DNA from: Anaspis maculata
Lineage: Eukaryota > Arthropoda > Insecta > Coleoptera > Scraptiidae
Reading direction: 5' to 3'
DNA length: 64,000 nt
NCBI GenBank assembly: GCA_949128115.1
Contig: OX421968.1
Span: forward strand, 32,826,877 to 32,890,876
Shown here: positions 32,996 through 44,985 of the stretch, in pieces
Numbering within the stretch: position 1 is the first letter of the stretch
Layout: the number at the start of each line of letters is the position of its first letter
Notes under the pieces: model-generated
Seen by the model: the letters and a program-made list of their open reading frames with translations, nothing else
What the model was told of the DNA's origin: nothing
Database searches by the model: none
Translations under genes and position numbers: made by a program

Positions 32996-33401
32996 TAAAT
33001 GGGGATTGGGAATTTGAGTCAAGTCGAGTCGGGAAGGGTATTAATCGACTCGCAATGGTCGAAATGTCCAGGAATGGATACCTTGTGTGCCCCTATACGA
33101 CCACCTGCCGATTTTCGAGGTTTGGCTGCCATTTTGGAAAGAAGGCCTCAATGGCCCAAATATCAGTCCGAATCGAGTCCGAGGTGGCTTGAATCAATTT
33201 GTCATAGTCAAAATGTTACGAATTGATACTTCTTGCAAACGTGCAAATTTCCAAATAAATTGCACCCCATATCAGCGCACAGTTGATTCAGATGCTCTAC
33301 ATCAGTGGAACGCTCTCTTATGCAAATAATCAGTCCTTGCAAGAATTAAATCCTGATCATCAACATGCCAAATTTCTTCGTCACTGATTAAATAATGTTC
33401 T
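32996..33401 (+). repeat. Family C tandem units (~150 bp)
   Basis: The unit TTTGGCTGCCATTTTGG ... GAATTGATAC recurs at about 33020, 33170, 33885, 34035 and partly 35175. 33386-33401 is the left target duplication of the SINE. Confidence 0.7.
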
Positions 33402-33606
33402 TTTAATAATAAATGTTTTTCTCTTTATCGGCTCCTCACGCCATAAGAGTTTTTGCGCTTTTTATTATAAATATACAAACTACTAAAAAATAATTATCAA
33501 GCGCAAATCATGGACAAACACAACACCCAGACAAGACCAGGAATCGAACCTGGTGCCTTTCGCACCACAGGCGGCTGCTCGACCGCCTGTGCCACGGGGC
33601 CGTCAA
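33402..33606 (-). mobile_element. tRNA-derived SINE, copy 2, with 16-bp target duplication
   Basis: On the minus strand: head GACGGCCCCGTGGCACAGG (A box), B box GGTTCGATTCC near 33545, TCTGGGTGTTGTG, and a tail with TATGGCGTGAGGAGCCGATA and an A-rich end. Flanks 33386-33401 and 33607-33622 match over 16 bp with one difference (GAT(T/G)AAATAATGTTCT), the mark of LINE-driven retroposition. Confidence 0.88.
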
Positions 33607-34163
33607 GATGAAATAATGTTCTGAAATAACTTGCAGTTGGTATGTAGGTATGTACTTTCGACGTTTTTTATGGTTGTCACAGTTTTATACATGCGTGAAA
33701 TAGGTTTTGCGAATGGGGGGGAGCCTTTTATTTCTTCGGAAAAATATAGTGATACTGCTCTCCGGATTACTCACATGTTGGACACACAGAAAGTCCAAGA
33801 AGTGGTTTTCCACAACCCTTCTCAAGATAACAAAAATATTCAATATCAGCACTATAATTGAGTACCTATTGAAGCCAAAACTTGGGTTGGATAGAGTCGG
33901 GGTAGGCTTTAATTGACTTGTCATGGTCGAAATGTCAAGAATTGATACCTTGCAGGCCACTATACGACCAAATTCCAACTTTCAAAGTTTGGCTGCCATT
34001 TTGGAAAAAAGGCTCAAATGGCCAAAATATCAGACGGATCGAGTCAAGGGTGGCTTAAATCAACTCGTTATGGTCAAAACGTTAGGAATTGATACTTTGC
34101 GCGCCACTGTAGGACCAATCGCCAATTTTCAAAATTTGGACGCCATTTTGGAGAAGGGGCCTA
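33607..34163 (+). repeat. Family C continuation with ~150-bp units
   Basis: Inverse of the 30.25-30.38 kb family C end, followed by two ~150-bp units. Confidence 0.65.
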
Positions 34164-35171
34164 TACAGGTGTCCCACGAAGTAACCGACATAGTTCAAGG
34201 GTAGATGAACTTTCTCGAGGCAAATAAGAATCTGCTTTCGAAATTTCCCTGACGTCCCCCGTTTCCGATATACAGGGTGATTTATGTGTTCAACCGAAAA
34301 GTTTGATTGGCCATATCTCACGAATAGATCAATAGAATCGATTGAAATTTTGCAGGTATATTCTAAAACTAAGGGCCTTTGTAGCGCCTTATTCATTTAT
34401 TAAATGAACACAGGACTGTACCTAAAATTTTGTTTTTCGAGTTTCTGTTGGAAAAGTCAACCTGTATAATTTTTTTTCGAAGTTTGATGTCATATTCGGA
34501 AGCTACATGAAAAATGCTACAAAATGCTATTCTTAAATTGTTTGGCACTAATTTAGCTGATTTGAAAAAAAATTATTACCAAAAATTTTTCAGGAATATT
34601 TTCAAACATTTCAATTTAAATCAGTGAAACTCTATTCCAGATGGTCAAACAGAATCATTATTTTGATTTTGGTGCTCTAACTGACCAAGGATAATTTCAG
34701 GAGAATTTTCTGGGAACATGAATTTGGTACCTCAGATTCCTACCCAAATTCATGTTTTCAGAAAATCTGAAATCATCCTTAGTTTGATGGAACATCAAAG
34801 TTGAAATTGTGACTTTGTTTGACCATCTGGAATAGCGTTAGGGTGATTTGAAATCAAATTTTTAAAAATATCCATGAAAAATCTCTGGTAATAATTTTTT
34901 TTCGAATCAGCTAAATTAGTGCCAAACAATTTAGGAATCGCATTTTGTAGCATTTTTCAATTAGTCTCCGAATATGACATCAGATTTCGAAAAAAAATCT
35001 ATACAGGATGACTTTTTTAACAGAAACGAAAACTCGAAAAACAAAATTTAGGTTGAACACATAAATCACCCTGTACATCAGAAACGGTAGACGTCAGAAA
35101 AATTTCCATTGCAGATTCTGATTTGCTTTGAAAAAGTACATCTACCCTCTAGCCATGTCGGTTACTCCGTA
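34164..35171. mobile_element. ~1.0-kb foldback palindrome in family C
   Basis: Arms of roughly 0.45-0.5 kb. Landmarks on both arms: GTAACCGACAT near the tips, TACAGGGTGATTTATGTG (34272 and inverse near 35077), TTGTTTGGCACTAATTTAG and CAGATGGTCAAAC. No ORF. It interrupts a family C ~150-bp unit. Confidence 0.8.
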
Positions 35172-36224
35172 CGACCAATCGCCAATTTTCGAAATTTGAC
35201 CGCCATTTTGGAAAAAAGGGCCTATATGTATAACGGATTCCATCAAAATTTTTTTTGGGAACATCGGGCGAAATTTCTTCTGATGGTCCCTAGAAACTAT
35301 GAGCCAAGTTTCATAACTCTACTCAAAAGCATTGCTCTGATTTTTCGTTGCGCGCTTTAAGCTGTCCCCCACTTTGAACGCTTTTTCCTCGAATTGGACA
35401 AGGACTAGCCGTATAGTCAATATGACCTTTTCGATGCAGAATTTAATGGGGAACATTTTCATTCCCATTACTATTTCACGTCCAGTTACCGTTTGTCAGA
35501 AAAATGAGAAAAACCGGTACCATGTCACCGTGAGGGTGGTTTTCACCCCCTAAAATCCATGACGCAAACGCCGGAATTTCCGAGTATTTTGATATGTTGT
35601 TCAGACGGGTCCAAAAGGTCATTATACAAAAATTCAGCTTTGTGGGAATTACTCCTGAGTTTAGAATTCACACGAATTCAATGACATTTCTTCACCTAAA
35701 ACCCCCTAAGTAGGTAGTTTTCGTGTTATAATTTAAAATACCTACATAATCCAAAGAGGATTTTTGGCACAAACATTATACGCAGCACATTATGATCAAC
35801 AATTTTCTTTGTTACCGTTTTTTCGTGGGATATCAACCACTTGCAAGATCTCTGTCTCGAAACACGGCATTGCTCGGATTTTTTGCTGCGCGCTTTAAGG
35901 TACCCCCCACTTCAAACGCTTTTTTTTTCTCGAATTGGGTGAAGACTAGCCGTATAATCGATTCGACCTTTTTGATGCAGAATTTAGTGGGAAATATTTT
36001 TACTCCTATTACTATATCATGTCCAAGTTACCGTTAGGCAGGAAAATGAGAAAAACGACCGTCATGTCACCATAAGGGTGGTTTTTACCCCCTAAAATCC
36101 ATGACGCGAAGGCCGAAATTTCCCAGTATTTTTATATGTTGTTCAGACGGGTCGAAAAAGTTAATATGCAAAAAACCAGCTTTGTGGGAATTATTTCCGG
36201 GTTAAAACCTCAAATGACTGGGCT
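35172..36224 (-). repeat. Dispersed family C, inverted copy
   Basis: Inverse of 29450-30250, including CACGGCATTGCTCGGATTT and two GTTGTTCAGACGGGTC pieces (about 35597 and 36138). Confidence 0.75.
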
Positions 36225-36605
36225 ATAACGCCCGGCTGAAAAATGGTGGGAAACTGCAACTGCAGACTCAATTTGACTCTTTTGTTGTGTTGCTTCCTGC
36301 CAAATTTGGTTCCAATCCATCATTAAGGGTTTTCAAATGACATACTCCATGTCAAGTTCCGTGAGCTACAGCTTCTGACATTTGTTGATAGTGACACTTT
36401 TGTTTGACAGATGACAGCTAAAAAACTAATGGTTTTGGATCAACCAGTTACCTTGGAAGATTACACAGGCCGACAGACACAGGCGCACACACAGACAGAC
36501 AGACAGACAGACATCATTCTGGAAAGGGTCTTAATCGTCTTTGGGGACTCAAATGTACCTATATTTCCGTCGAAATCACAAAAAGTGGGGGGAGGGGGGG
36601 ACAAG
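36225..36605 (+). repeat. Dispersed family B fragment with ACAG microsatellite
   Basis: Contains GTTGTGTTGCTTCCTGCC, TTTGACAGATGACAGC and ACATCATTCTGGAAA around an ACAG tract (36480-36520). Confidence 0.7.
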
Positions 36606-38477
36606 CGCATTTCAATACTTCGGATGTCTAACACACAATAACACAAAGTAGAAAAGTAGCAATTTGAACATCCGACTTACTGAAGTATCAACGACGATAT
36701 GAAAGTGAAAAAGGCGCAGTTTAATTGCCAATTAACGCAGATATTTGCCGTTGAACTCCCATAACAGTATTTGTGAGAGATACGGAGGAACAGAAAAATT
36801 GGTAGTCGTAATTTAAGTATTCCCAAAATAACTCAAGATACCTAATCTGTAAAAATTGGAATCGGTGGACTTGCTTTGATGATGCCAATAATGTCGAAGA
36901 CTCGCAGTTCGAATATCTGATGAGTTAATTATGCCTTGAGTTGAGAAAATATTGAATTTGAAATTTGCCCATAAAAATTTTTCAACAGCGTTAAATTTCC
37001 ATTATCAACTGAAACTAAACTGTAGTTGAAATATCCCGGGGAGTAAGTGCTTAATGAATTTTCGAGCAGATTGCAAAGTTTACAAGGTGCAAGATTTGAG
37101 AGATATAATCCAATTTTAGACATTTTCCTTTTAAAAGTTGATGTAAAAGGGCTGAGAAACATCTAAAGTACCTAAAACCGAAGTTCTTAAAAAGCGTAAC
37201 TCACGCAACTTGCTACAATTATACAAGAAGCTCATTGAAGTATACCTAGGTATATCACTGTACCACAGACTACTACTGTACCTACCAATATCTGCCGAGC
37301 GCGCGTGAATTGCGAAGTTAAGCGGAATGCAAAAAAAATTTTGATAGTGAGTAGTGAAATTAGTGAACATGTTTTTCAGGAGACATTTTTTAAGCGAAAC
37401 TATCAACTTTTGCCCAATTTACCTCAGTAATATATGGCTCATTGAGAAGCCAATTCTCAAGAAGTGTAGGTACATCCAAGGAAAAAATGGCGCAACATTT
37501 TATTAAATAAAAATAGGGGAAAAAATCAAAAACCGTTTCGAGGAAAGACTTAATTATTTATATTTTTGGTGATGGTGGTATCCACAAAAAAAGATTCTTG
37601 GCAAAATAGAGGATGACTGAAGCATCAATAGCTTTGTACTGTTTTATCTAACACCCTGTAGAAAGCTTATTGCTTTTTCTCATACTCTGTAAAACTTGAG
37701 TCCGATAGCTAAAGAATGGGCGTATCAGCCAGTCTAAACAGATCCAAAATCGCCCGAAGTAATGTCGGCTTTTGCTGTCGCTGTCGAGTTTTGAAAATCG
37801 ATGAAAATATAGACATAGACACTTATTTTGTTGACCACTTTACATGAATGCTGGAAAAAAGGTTTGTTTTAGTACAGTGGGGGCGGCGCCGGCGCTCGGT
37901 CAATGCAAAGTTGAAGAATTTGTTTACAGAGTCCTTCTGGATTGATTGTAGCTAGTTCATTTGCAGTTCGTTTTTTTTCTAATACAAAAACACAGGAAAT
38001 AATTAATATACAGGAAATACACTTTAATTTAACTGCAATTTGGTCACATTTCATTTCCGATACGTGATGTATTTTATTGTTGAAAATTAACTTATTGTAA
38101 ATAATAGAATATTGGAGAAATCACTTCTGGTTGTGCATTAATTCCATAAAGCAAAAGAACATGTCTTGATTTGAGTTATTGTCAAAATGGCCGGCGATAA
38201 ATGAATTGAATGATAACGATAATGAAGAAAAACGTGGAAGTTGCTAATATCCGAGCGCAATTTTTATTTTCCACCTGATAAACGTTGACGCCTCGTATTT
38301 GCATTTCGCGTGATTTTAATCAGCGCGCACCGGCTTATGTACTTAGATACAGGATGTTCCATTGGTTATGTTCGGCGCCAAAACAGCAATTTCTTATTGA
38401 GTTGAAAAATTCAAGTTCAGCAGAAATAAATCATAAATATATCGCGCTCTAAGGCCGCATCATCTGTGTTGTAATAG
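36606..38477. other. Unassigned
   Basis: No gene, tandem array or convincing terminal repeats seen. An isolated ACACCCTGTA end-like motif is at ~37652. Confidence 0.3.
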
Positions 38478-39082
38478 TTTTTTCCGTAATCGTTTCATAA
38501 ATACACAACGCGCAAAGTAATACATAATCAAAAATATAAGTTTTGCAGTTAGATACATAAACTGACATGACATTTGTCAAAGTAGTGTGAAAATTTACAA
38601 GAAATCCGAATTTTCTCTCAATTTAAGCAACGATTACGAAAAACGTTGTTCGACACACGAGCGCTGTGCTTTTTCAGGCCCTCAGCCTCTTTTGCAGCAT
38701 TCGGCTACGCCTCATGATGGCAAATAAGGCTTCGGGCCTGAAAACGCGCTCTTGTATCGAAAAATACTATCTTGACACAAGAGCGCGTATTCAGGCCCGA
38801 AGCCTTGTTTGCCATCATCATGGGGCGTAGCCGAATGCTGCAAAAGAGGCTCGAATGCTGCAAAAGAGGCTGAGGGCCTGAAAAAGCTCAGCGCTCGTGT
38901 GTCGAACAACGTTTTTCGTAGCCGTTGCTTAAATTGAGAGAAAACTCTAATTTCTTGTGAATTTTGACACTACTTTGACGAGTCAAACTAGGTACATAAA
39001 CTGCAAAACCTATATTTTGATATGTATTACTTTGCGCGTTATGTATCTATGAAACGATCACGAAATAAATTTTTTCTATTTT
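38478..39082. mobile_element. ~600-bp palindrome
   Basis: Arms of ~290 bp centred near 38775. Landmarks on both arms: TCGTTTCAT near the tips, CAAAGTAATACATA, TTGCAGCATTCGGCTACGCC and GGCTTCGGGCCTG. The right arm has a short duplication (CGAATGCTGCAAAAGAGGCT twice near 38850). No ORF or clear target duplication. Confidence 0.82.
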
Positions 39083-39659
39083 GCGTTCATAAGAAAGTCA
39101 TTTCGATACGCAAATGACGTCATTCGCGTATCGTAAGAAGCTCCATTTCGATACGCTTTTTTTCATCCCAAATGTTGGCAATATTAGCGAGCATGACATC
39201 GACATGACAGCACTTACTAACAAAAGAGACAACTTAGGTGACATCACTTCGCAGAAGGGGTTTATTTCAGAAAAATCCGGCTCATTTCTGGTGATAAACG
39301 ATAAACTGTGCTGTCACCATCAAGAGGAATTCCCAACAATTTTGTTAGCAGAGGCACTTTACATTTTTTTATGGAAAAAATCATGGAGTGGTTGCAAAAT
39401 AGAAAAAAATGTATATAAATAGCACACGTTTTATAAGACCTATTGTCACAATCGTCAATTGAATCACTAGTCGCTTCGCTCCTGGGCTTCAAAATGACGC
39501 GTGTGACAATACGATGTTCTATAAAACTTGTAAAATTATAATGTATACTATGTATTTCATTGCTAAGCGACGCCATAAGTGACCAAGAATTTCGAAAATT
39601 TAGTTTTTTAATAATACATACGTTTGATGCAGCAAGACGTACACGCTCCAGGTATTGAA
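39083..39659. other. Unassigned
   Basis: Non-coding, no structure recognised. Confidence 0.3.
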
Positions 39660-41062
39660 AAATCGATTGTGTCACCCCAAAACTTTCCCGACTAGTATCC
39701 AGGAACCTATGGAAAATTTTGTTCGAAACGTTCCTTCGGGTGGGAAGTTGGAATTAGAGAGAAATATTGAAAATAATTTGCAGGAAATTGAAAATTTTGT
39801 CAGGAAAATCTGAATTTTCCGGGAAAACCTCATATTTTATACCGAATCATCCTCGGAATCATCTTATTGTAAAAATCGTCAATCAAGGCTCCACTTTTAG
39901 CTCCATCATTTAAGAGTCCGGTCTCGAAAACCCAGGCCGGTTTTACATTTTTAACCGGAAAATTTACCGAAAATTGGGGAAAAATGGTTGGAAAAAGTTC
40001 AAGAACCAGTTACCTTTTGTTAAAATGAAGGTGAGGATCTGTTACGGTAAAAAAAGTTGGAAAACTCGCAGTATTTACAGAGAGGAAAACTTGCATACCG
40101 TGGGTCCAATCTCAAAAGTTTCTGCAAAAATTTCAGTTCAATCTTTTCTCCAACTTTCATTCTCAGCATGTCTGCACCTAAAATTAATATTTCGTAGGGC
40201 TCACCTCACCGCATGTCTAAGTTTGCACTGCAGTTTTTCCAAATCCATGGAATGTGCAAATTTCATTTTGATAAAATTACCGCCAGAAAACCGGAACCGT
40301 ATCGACTTCGAAAATGAGTCTACACGACGCCCAATCCAATCTACTTTCGGTATCAGTTGGAATTTTTCGAAAAAAGTTGATCCCCGAGCAGGAATGCGTT
40401 TTTGAGTGGAGTCCTGCATTAAAAAGCGAGTCGCCCTGGTCAAAACACGGGCGGGAGGCCCTCTCGGGTGGCAACGGCTAGAAAAAATCTCAAAAATTCA
40501 CATCGCCCGACTAGAAAATGATGAAAAACTGCAACTGCACACCTATTTGACTCTTTTGTTGTGTTGCTTCCTGCCAAATTTGGTTCCAATCCATCGGATA
40601 GATTTTGAATAATTAAATGGTAGAGTTTTGAACTTTGACATTTTTTATTATTTGACAAGTAACAGTTAAAGAGATACTTCAAACTGTTCTGGATACAGCT
40701 CTTTCAGAGCTTTCAAATGACATATTGCAAGTCAAGTTCGTGAGATAAACCTTCTGTCATTTTTTGATAGGGACATTTTGGTTTGACAGATGGCAGTCAA
40801 AAACTAATCAGCTCATTTGACAGCAAGACCCTATCTGTATACCAAATTTCAAGTCGATCGGGTCAACGGTTCGGCAGTTATCGTGGAAGATCTCAGACAC
40901 ACCCACGAACGCACAGACATACACAGGTACATCATTCTGGAAATGGTCGGACCTCAAAATGGATACATCCGGCGAAATTTCAAAACTTATTTTTTACACG
41001 ATTACATCAATACTTCCCTTCCGTGTTGTTGGGGAGTCAGAAAAGGAAAATTAAAGAGATAC
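39660..41062 (+). repeat. Dispersed family B, long copy
   Basis: ~1.4 kb, from CGATTGTGTCACCCCAAAAC to GGGGAGTCAGAAAAGG. The inverted counterpart is at 45948-47262. No shared ORF is intact; the class is unknown. Confidence 0.78.
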
Positions 41063-41640
41063 CATCAATATTTCGATATGAAATCACGATTTGAAGTCGA
41101 AGCTGAAACCAAAAAGAAAACGGAAAATCGAAAAACCGATACTTAGTGCCATCTTATAGTGCGTTAATCATAGAAGGTGCCAAAATAAACAGCTTTCTTG
41201 GCGTCATCCAGAATCAGTGAAACATCCAGTATTTGAAAGAATGAGATTTCCCTTCCTTATTTGTGTCGTGGCGCGGGAGTAAGTGTGAGTGTCCCGCGTC
41301 CCGCTGGTATTCAGATTGCTGTTTTGTTTAGGACTCGTTTTGTTCTCGTTTTGTTTAGACTCGTTTTGTTCTGAGGGGCGAGAACGAGGGCGAGAAGGCC
41401 TCCGTTCAAATTGTTTAAGAATGTTCGCGTGGCGTCACGTCAGTGGAGAAAATTACGCGTCACGCTGCACTTTACTTTACCTCTTAATTTATTAAAATCA
41501 AAGTTTCGTATATTACCCATTCATCCTAGCATTTGAGGTCGGAATCGCCGTGAAAAGTGAGTAAGTCGCTAAACTCGTTTGACATTTGATATTTGCTCAG
41601 TACGAAGGCGCAGAGCGGACATGGAAGATATTTATTTGTA
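41063..41640. other. Unassigned
   Basis: No recognised gene. TTTTGTTCTCGTTTTGTTTAG-like pieces repeat briefly near 41330-41370. Confidence 0.3.
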
Positions 41641-41866
41641 ATTGCGACTTTTTTCTGTCAATGCTACTTTATTCTGGCAACTGCGACTTTTTTCTGTCAA
41701 TTGCCACTCTATTCTGGCAATTGCGACTTTTTTCTGTCAATTGCCACTTTATTCTGACAGTTGCGACTTTTTTCTGTCAATTGCCACTTTTATCTGGCAA
41801 TTGCGACTTTTTTCTGTCAATTGACACTTTTTTCTGGCAATTGCGACTTTTTTCAGTCAATTGAGG
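41641..41866 (+). repeat. 40-bp tandem array (20-bp half units)
   Basis: About 5.5 copies of a 40-bp unit built from two similar halves: TTGCGACTTTTTTCTGTCAA and TTGCCACTTTATTCTGGCAA. Each half is itself partly palindromic (TTG...CAA). Confidence 0.92.
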
Positions 41867-41947
41867 AGTTGTACTCCTTCTCGGGAAATGAAGCTAGAGC
41901 CTTAGAACTTTTTCCGATTAATAGCTTAGGCCCTCAAGGGTGGCCTA
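41860..41947 (-). repeat. Single inverted unit of the 157-bp family
   Basis: Inverse of the 26.1-26.5 kb units (GAGGAGTTGTACTCC, AGAGCCTTAGAAC, AAGGGTGGCC). It is broken at CTA (41945-41947) by the large palindrome and resumes at 44493 (CTATGGGCA). Confidence 0.78.
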
Positions 41948-44492
41948 TAGTCCAGTAAAATGAGGCGATTTTTAGGCCAAAGTTGGAACAAATTAGGGGC
42001 AGGATGAAAAAAATATGACGATGTAGAGAATGAAAAACTGAATAAGAAAAACCAAGCTTCCATTTCCAGTAATCCCGGGAACCATGGAAAAAAAATGGAG
42101 GAAATGGAAAAACATGCGCCGCGATATTTCTTTTGAAACGGTGAGAGAACGGTGAAAGATGTGTGAAAACTGTCAGGGACAAAGTTGTAGGGAATTCAAT
42201 AATCTACAAAAAAGTCCCTGGAGGCATATGTCTAACTTCTTTGGTTTAGCCGTTTATCGCAGTCAAAGTTGCGCGCCGGTCTAGTGAAGTGGAAAAACTG
42301 TCCGCGTGACCTTCCTTATTGGATGCTGTGAGAACGACAAGAGATATCAAAAAATTGTGAGCGACAAAGTTGTAGAGAATTGAATGCTTCACTAGAAAAT
42401 CTTCAAGGCCAATTATTATCACTTCTAGTTCAGCCGTGAACCACGTTCGAAGTTGCGTGACAATCCTGTTGATAAAGTGGTCCTTCTGGAAAACTTACAA
42501 AAACCCTAGACTCGATGAAAAAACTATGACAATGTAGAGGATGAAAAACTGGATCTAAAAAATTCATTTCACACTGTTTTGGGAAATCTAAGAAAAAAAA
42601 AGGAAAAGTTGGAAAATAGTGATTTGCACTCCCAGCTTCCTTATTGAATACTGAAATAAACGTAATAAATATGGAAAATCTGAACAAACTAGCTTGTAGA
42701 GGATTAAATCATCTATAGAAAATGCCGTGATGACATGTATGCATCTTTGTCGACTTAGCTGCGGAGCGCTATCAAAGTTGGGGTACATGACTAGTGACGC
42801 GTCGCATATGTGGTCAAACTGGCACGACGTTGCGGTCATTGTTCAATTGATTATAAAACATGATTGAATGATTTGAAAAAATTGCGTGCTTTGTTGAACG
42901 TCTGGTAACTATTGTTGGAAATGTAACTCCGCGGATGAACGCTTTGTTATGTATAAAGTTTCTTGTTTGGCAAAATTGAAGTCGTGAGTGTCACTGTACT
43001 ATTTTCGTCATATTTTCATTCTAGAAATCTAGGACGAGATACTAGGTTGCTAGGGAATTTCTGAATTTGTCGTTTCTAATCATATATTTATAGAATCGAA
43101 ATAGTACGAAAAAAGTATCGTGGCACTCAGGCTTAAAACTGAGAAAGTACTCGTATTTTGTAACACAATATGTATAATAATTGAAAAACGTGATTCACGT
43201 TAGATAATGAGATGTTTTTCAACTGATTTCTGATGAACAATGATCATTCAACAACAACAACAACTGTCCACCTGAGCAATGGGGTTGGAAATTAAACATT
43301 TCTCTGTTGATGCCTATTAGAACCCAGGATAACGTAGCTCTCGAAAATCTGCTACGGCTGATTTCCTGCAGATGCTTTAAAAACTGCGAGAAGCTTTGTG
43401 GATGCAGAAAAGCTGACCTCAAGTGTACCAAGTTTTGCCACCACTGCGGTGGAGCCACCTGTTCTGACGCTTTCTGCATTGTCGTTTCGGAAGACGATGA
43501 TGATGACTACAATGATAATTCTAACAATAAGTAGCTACCCAGACGTTAAACAAAGTACGCAATTTTTTCAAATCATTTAATCATGTTTCATAATCAATTA
43601 AACAATGATCGCAACGTCGTGCCAGTTTCACCACATATGCGACGCGTCACGAGTCATGTACCCCAACTTTGATAGCGCTCCGCAGCTAAGTCGACAAAGA
43701 TGCATAAATGACATCACGGGATTTTCTATAGATCATTTAATCCTCTACAAGCTAGTTTGTTCAGATTTTCCATATTTATCACGTTTATTTCAGTATTCAA
43801 TGAGGAAGCTGCGAGTGCAAATCACTATTTTTCAAGTTTTTCTTTTTTTTCTCAGGTTTCCCGAAACGGTGTAAAATGAAACTTTGGTTTTTTAGATCCA
43901 GTTTCTCATCCTCTACATTGTCATAGTTTTTTCAACGAGTCTAGGGTTTTTGTAAGTTTTCCAGAAAAACCACTTTATCAACAGGATTGTCGCGCAACTT
44001 CAAACGTGGTTCACGGCTAAACTAGAAAAGATAATAATTGGCCATGAAGATTTTCTAGTGGAGCGTTCAATTCTCTACAACTTTGTCGCTCACAATTTTT
44101 TGATATCTCTTGTCGTTCTCACAGCATCTAAGAAGGAAGGTCACGCGGACAGTTTTTCCACGTCACTAGACCGGCGCGCAACTTTGACTGCAATAAACGG
44201 CTAAACTGAAGAAGTTAGACATATGCCTCCAGGGACTTTTTTGTAGATTATTGAATTCCTTACAACTTTGTTCCTGACAGTTTTCACACATCTCTCACCG
44301 TTCTCTCACCGTTTCAAAAGAAAGATCGCGGCGCATGTTTTTCCATCTTCTCAATTTTTTTTCCATGGTTCCCGGGATGACTGGAAATGAAACTTTGGTT
44401 TTTCTTATTCAGTTTTTTATTCTCTACATCGCCATATTTTTTTCATCCTACCCCTAATTTGTTCCAAGTTAAATCCTTATTTTACTGGACTA
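41948..44492. mobile_element. 2.5-kb foldback element with central CXC-like ORF
   Basis: 2,545 bp. Ends TAGTCCAGTAAAAT and its exact inverted complement; arms of ~0.95 kb with moderate divergence (41948-~42918 and ~43522-44492). A 3-bp CTA duplication (41945-41947, 44493-44495) is supported because the interrupted repeat unit is known uninterrupted at 26.4 kb. The ~600-bp centre keeps an ORF remnant (separate entry). The 3-bp duplication is compatible with, but does not prove, a PIF/Harbinger-like mechanism. Confidence 0.82.
43244..43534 (+). pseudogene. Cys-rich CXC-like protein tail in the palindrome centre
   Basis: The open frame runs from 43244 (no ATG at its start) to a TAG at 43532. 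It reads PPEQWGWKLNISLLMPI and then LLRLISCRCFKNCEKLCGCR, KADLKCTKFCHHCGG and a CSDAFC segment, ending in an acidic tail. The spacing C-x-C-x3-C-x3-C-x-C-R-K is like a CXC (tesmin/TSO1-type) half-domain. The combination of a 'WGW' box plus this Cys cluster is one I associate with C-termini of uncharacterised mobile-element proteins of insects and cnidarians. Only the C-terminus survives. The ORF end coincides with the inner border of the palindrome arm. Confidence 0.6.
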
Positions 44493-44499
44493 CTATGGG

Positions 44500-44760
44500 C
44501 AGACTGTATGTCATGGTGGCGCTGCCATCTTGGTAGCCATATTGAAATTTCTCATCAGTGGAACGGAACCTCGAACCTCGAACGGAACTCACTCTGATCT
44601 CGTATATACATTCTTACTTTCAAGCTCAGTTTCATGATTACGCCACCATCTTGGCCGCCACATCGAAATTTCTTATTAGTGGAACGATTTTCCTGAAACT
44701 TGAAACTTACCCTTGCTTCGTATGATCACTCTTATTTTCAAGCTGAGTTTCATGATCCGC
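44500..44760 (-). repeat. Two inverted units of the 118-bp family
   Basis: Inverse of the 25.4-26.1 kb units (GCCATCTTGG, ATATTGAAATTTCT, CAAGCT(C/G)AGTTTCATGAT). They follow the 157-bp unit in the inverse of the order seen at 25-26.5 kb, so the two families form one composite repeat. Confidence 0.8.
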
Positions 44761-44814
44761 TAGAGCGGATTCAGAGCGAATGAACCTGGAGCGGATTCAT
44801 ACGAGACAAGAGTA

Positions 44815-44985
44815 GGTATAGACAATACAAATAGAGAAAACCATATGTTATCACCACCGTCGTCACGGATATTGGGGCATCAAAAATCAGCCAACCTTTT
44901 TTTGAATGATGGACTCGCCTGGTTCTTACGCATGCGTAAAAATCCGTGACGACATATGGTCTTTTCTATTTGTATTGTCTATACC
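44815..44985. mobile_element. 171-bp MITE with TA duplication in a 118-bp unit
   Basis: Ends GGTATAGACAATACAAATAG and its inverted complement, flanked by TA (44813-44814 and 44986-44987). The uninterrupted unit at 25406 (GACAAGAGTA then TTTCACG) shows the empty site. TA duplication fits Tc1/mariner-type MITEs. Confidence 0.88.

Noticed and set aside
33520..33606. A functional tRNA gene (also at 48840-48920 and 27400-27470)
   Set aside because: A and B boxes are present, but the sequence continues into a shared tail with an A-rich end and a 16-bp target duplication, so these are SINEs.
41586..41864. A 92-codon ORF of CDFFLSI repeats as a secreted repeat protein
   Set aside because: It only reads through the 40-bp tandem array; several frames are open in the same way, and the 40-bp period is not a multiple of three.
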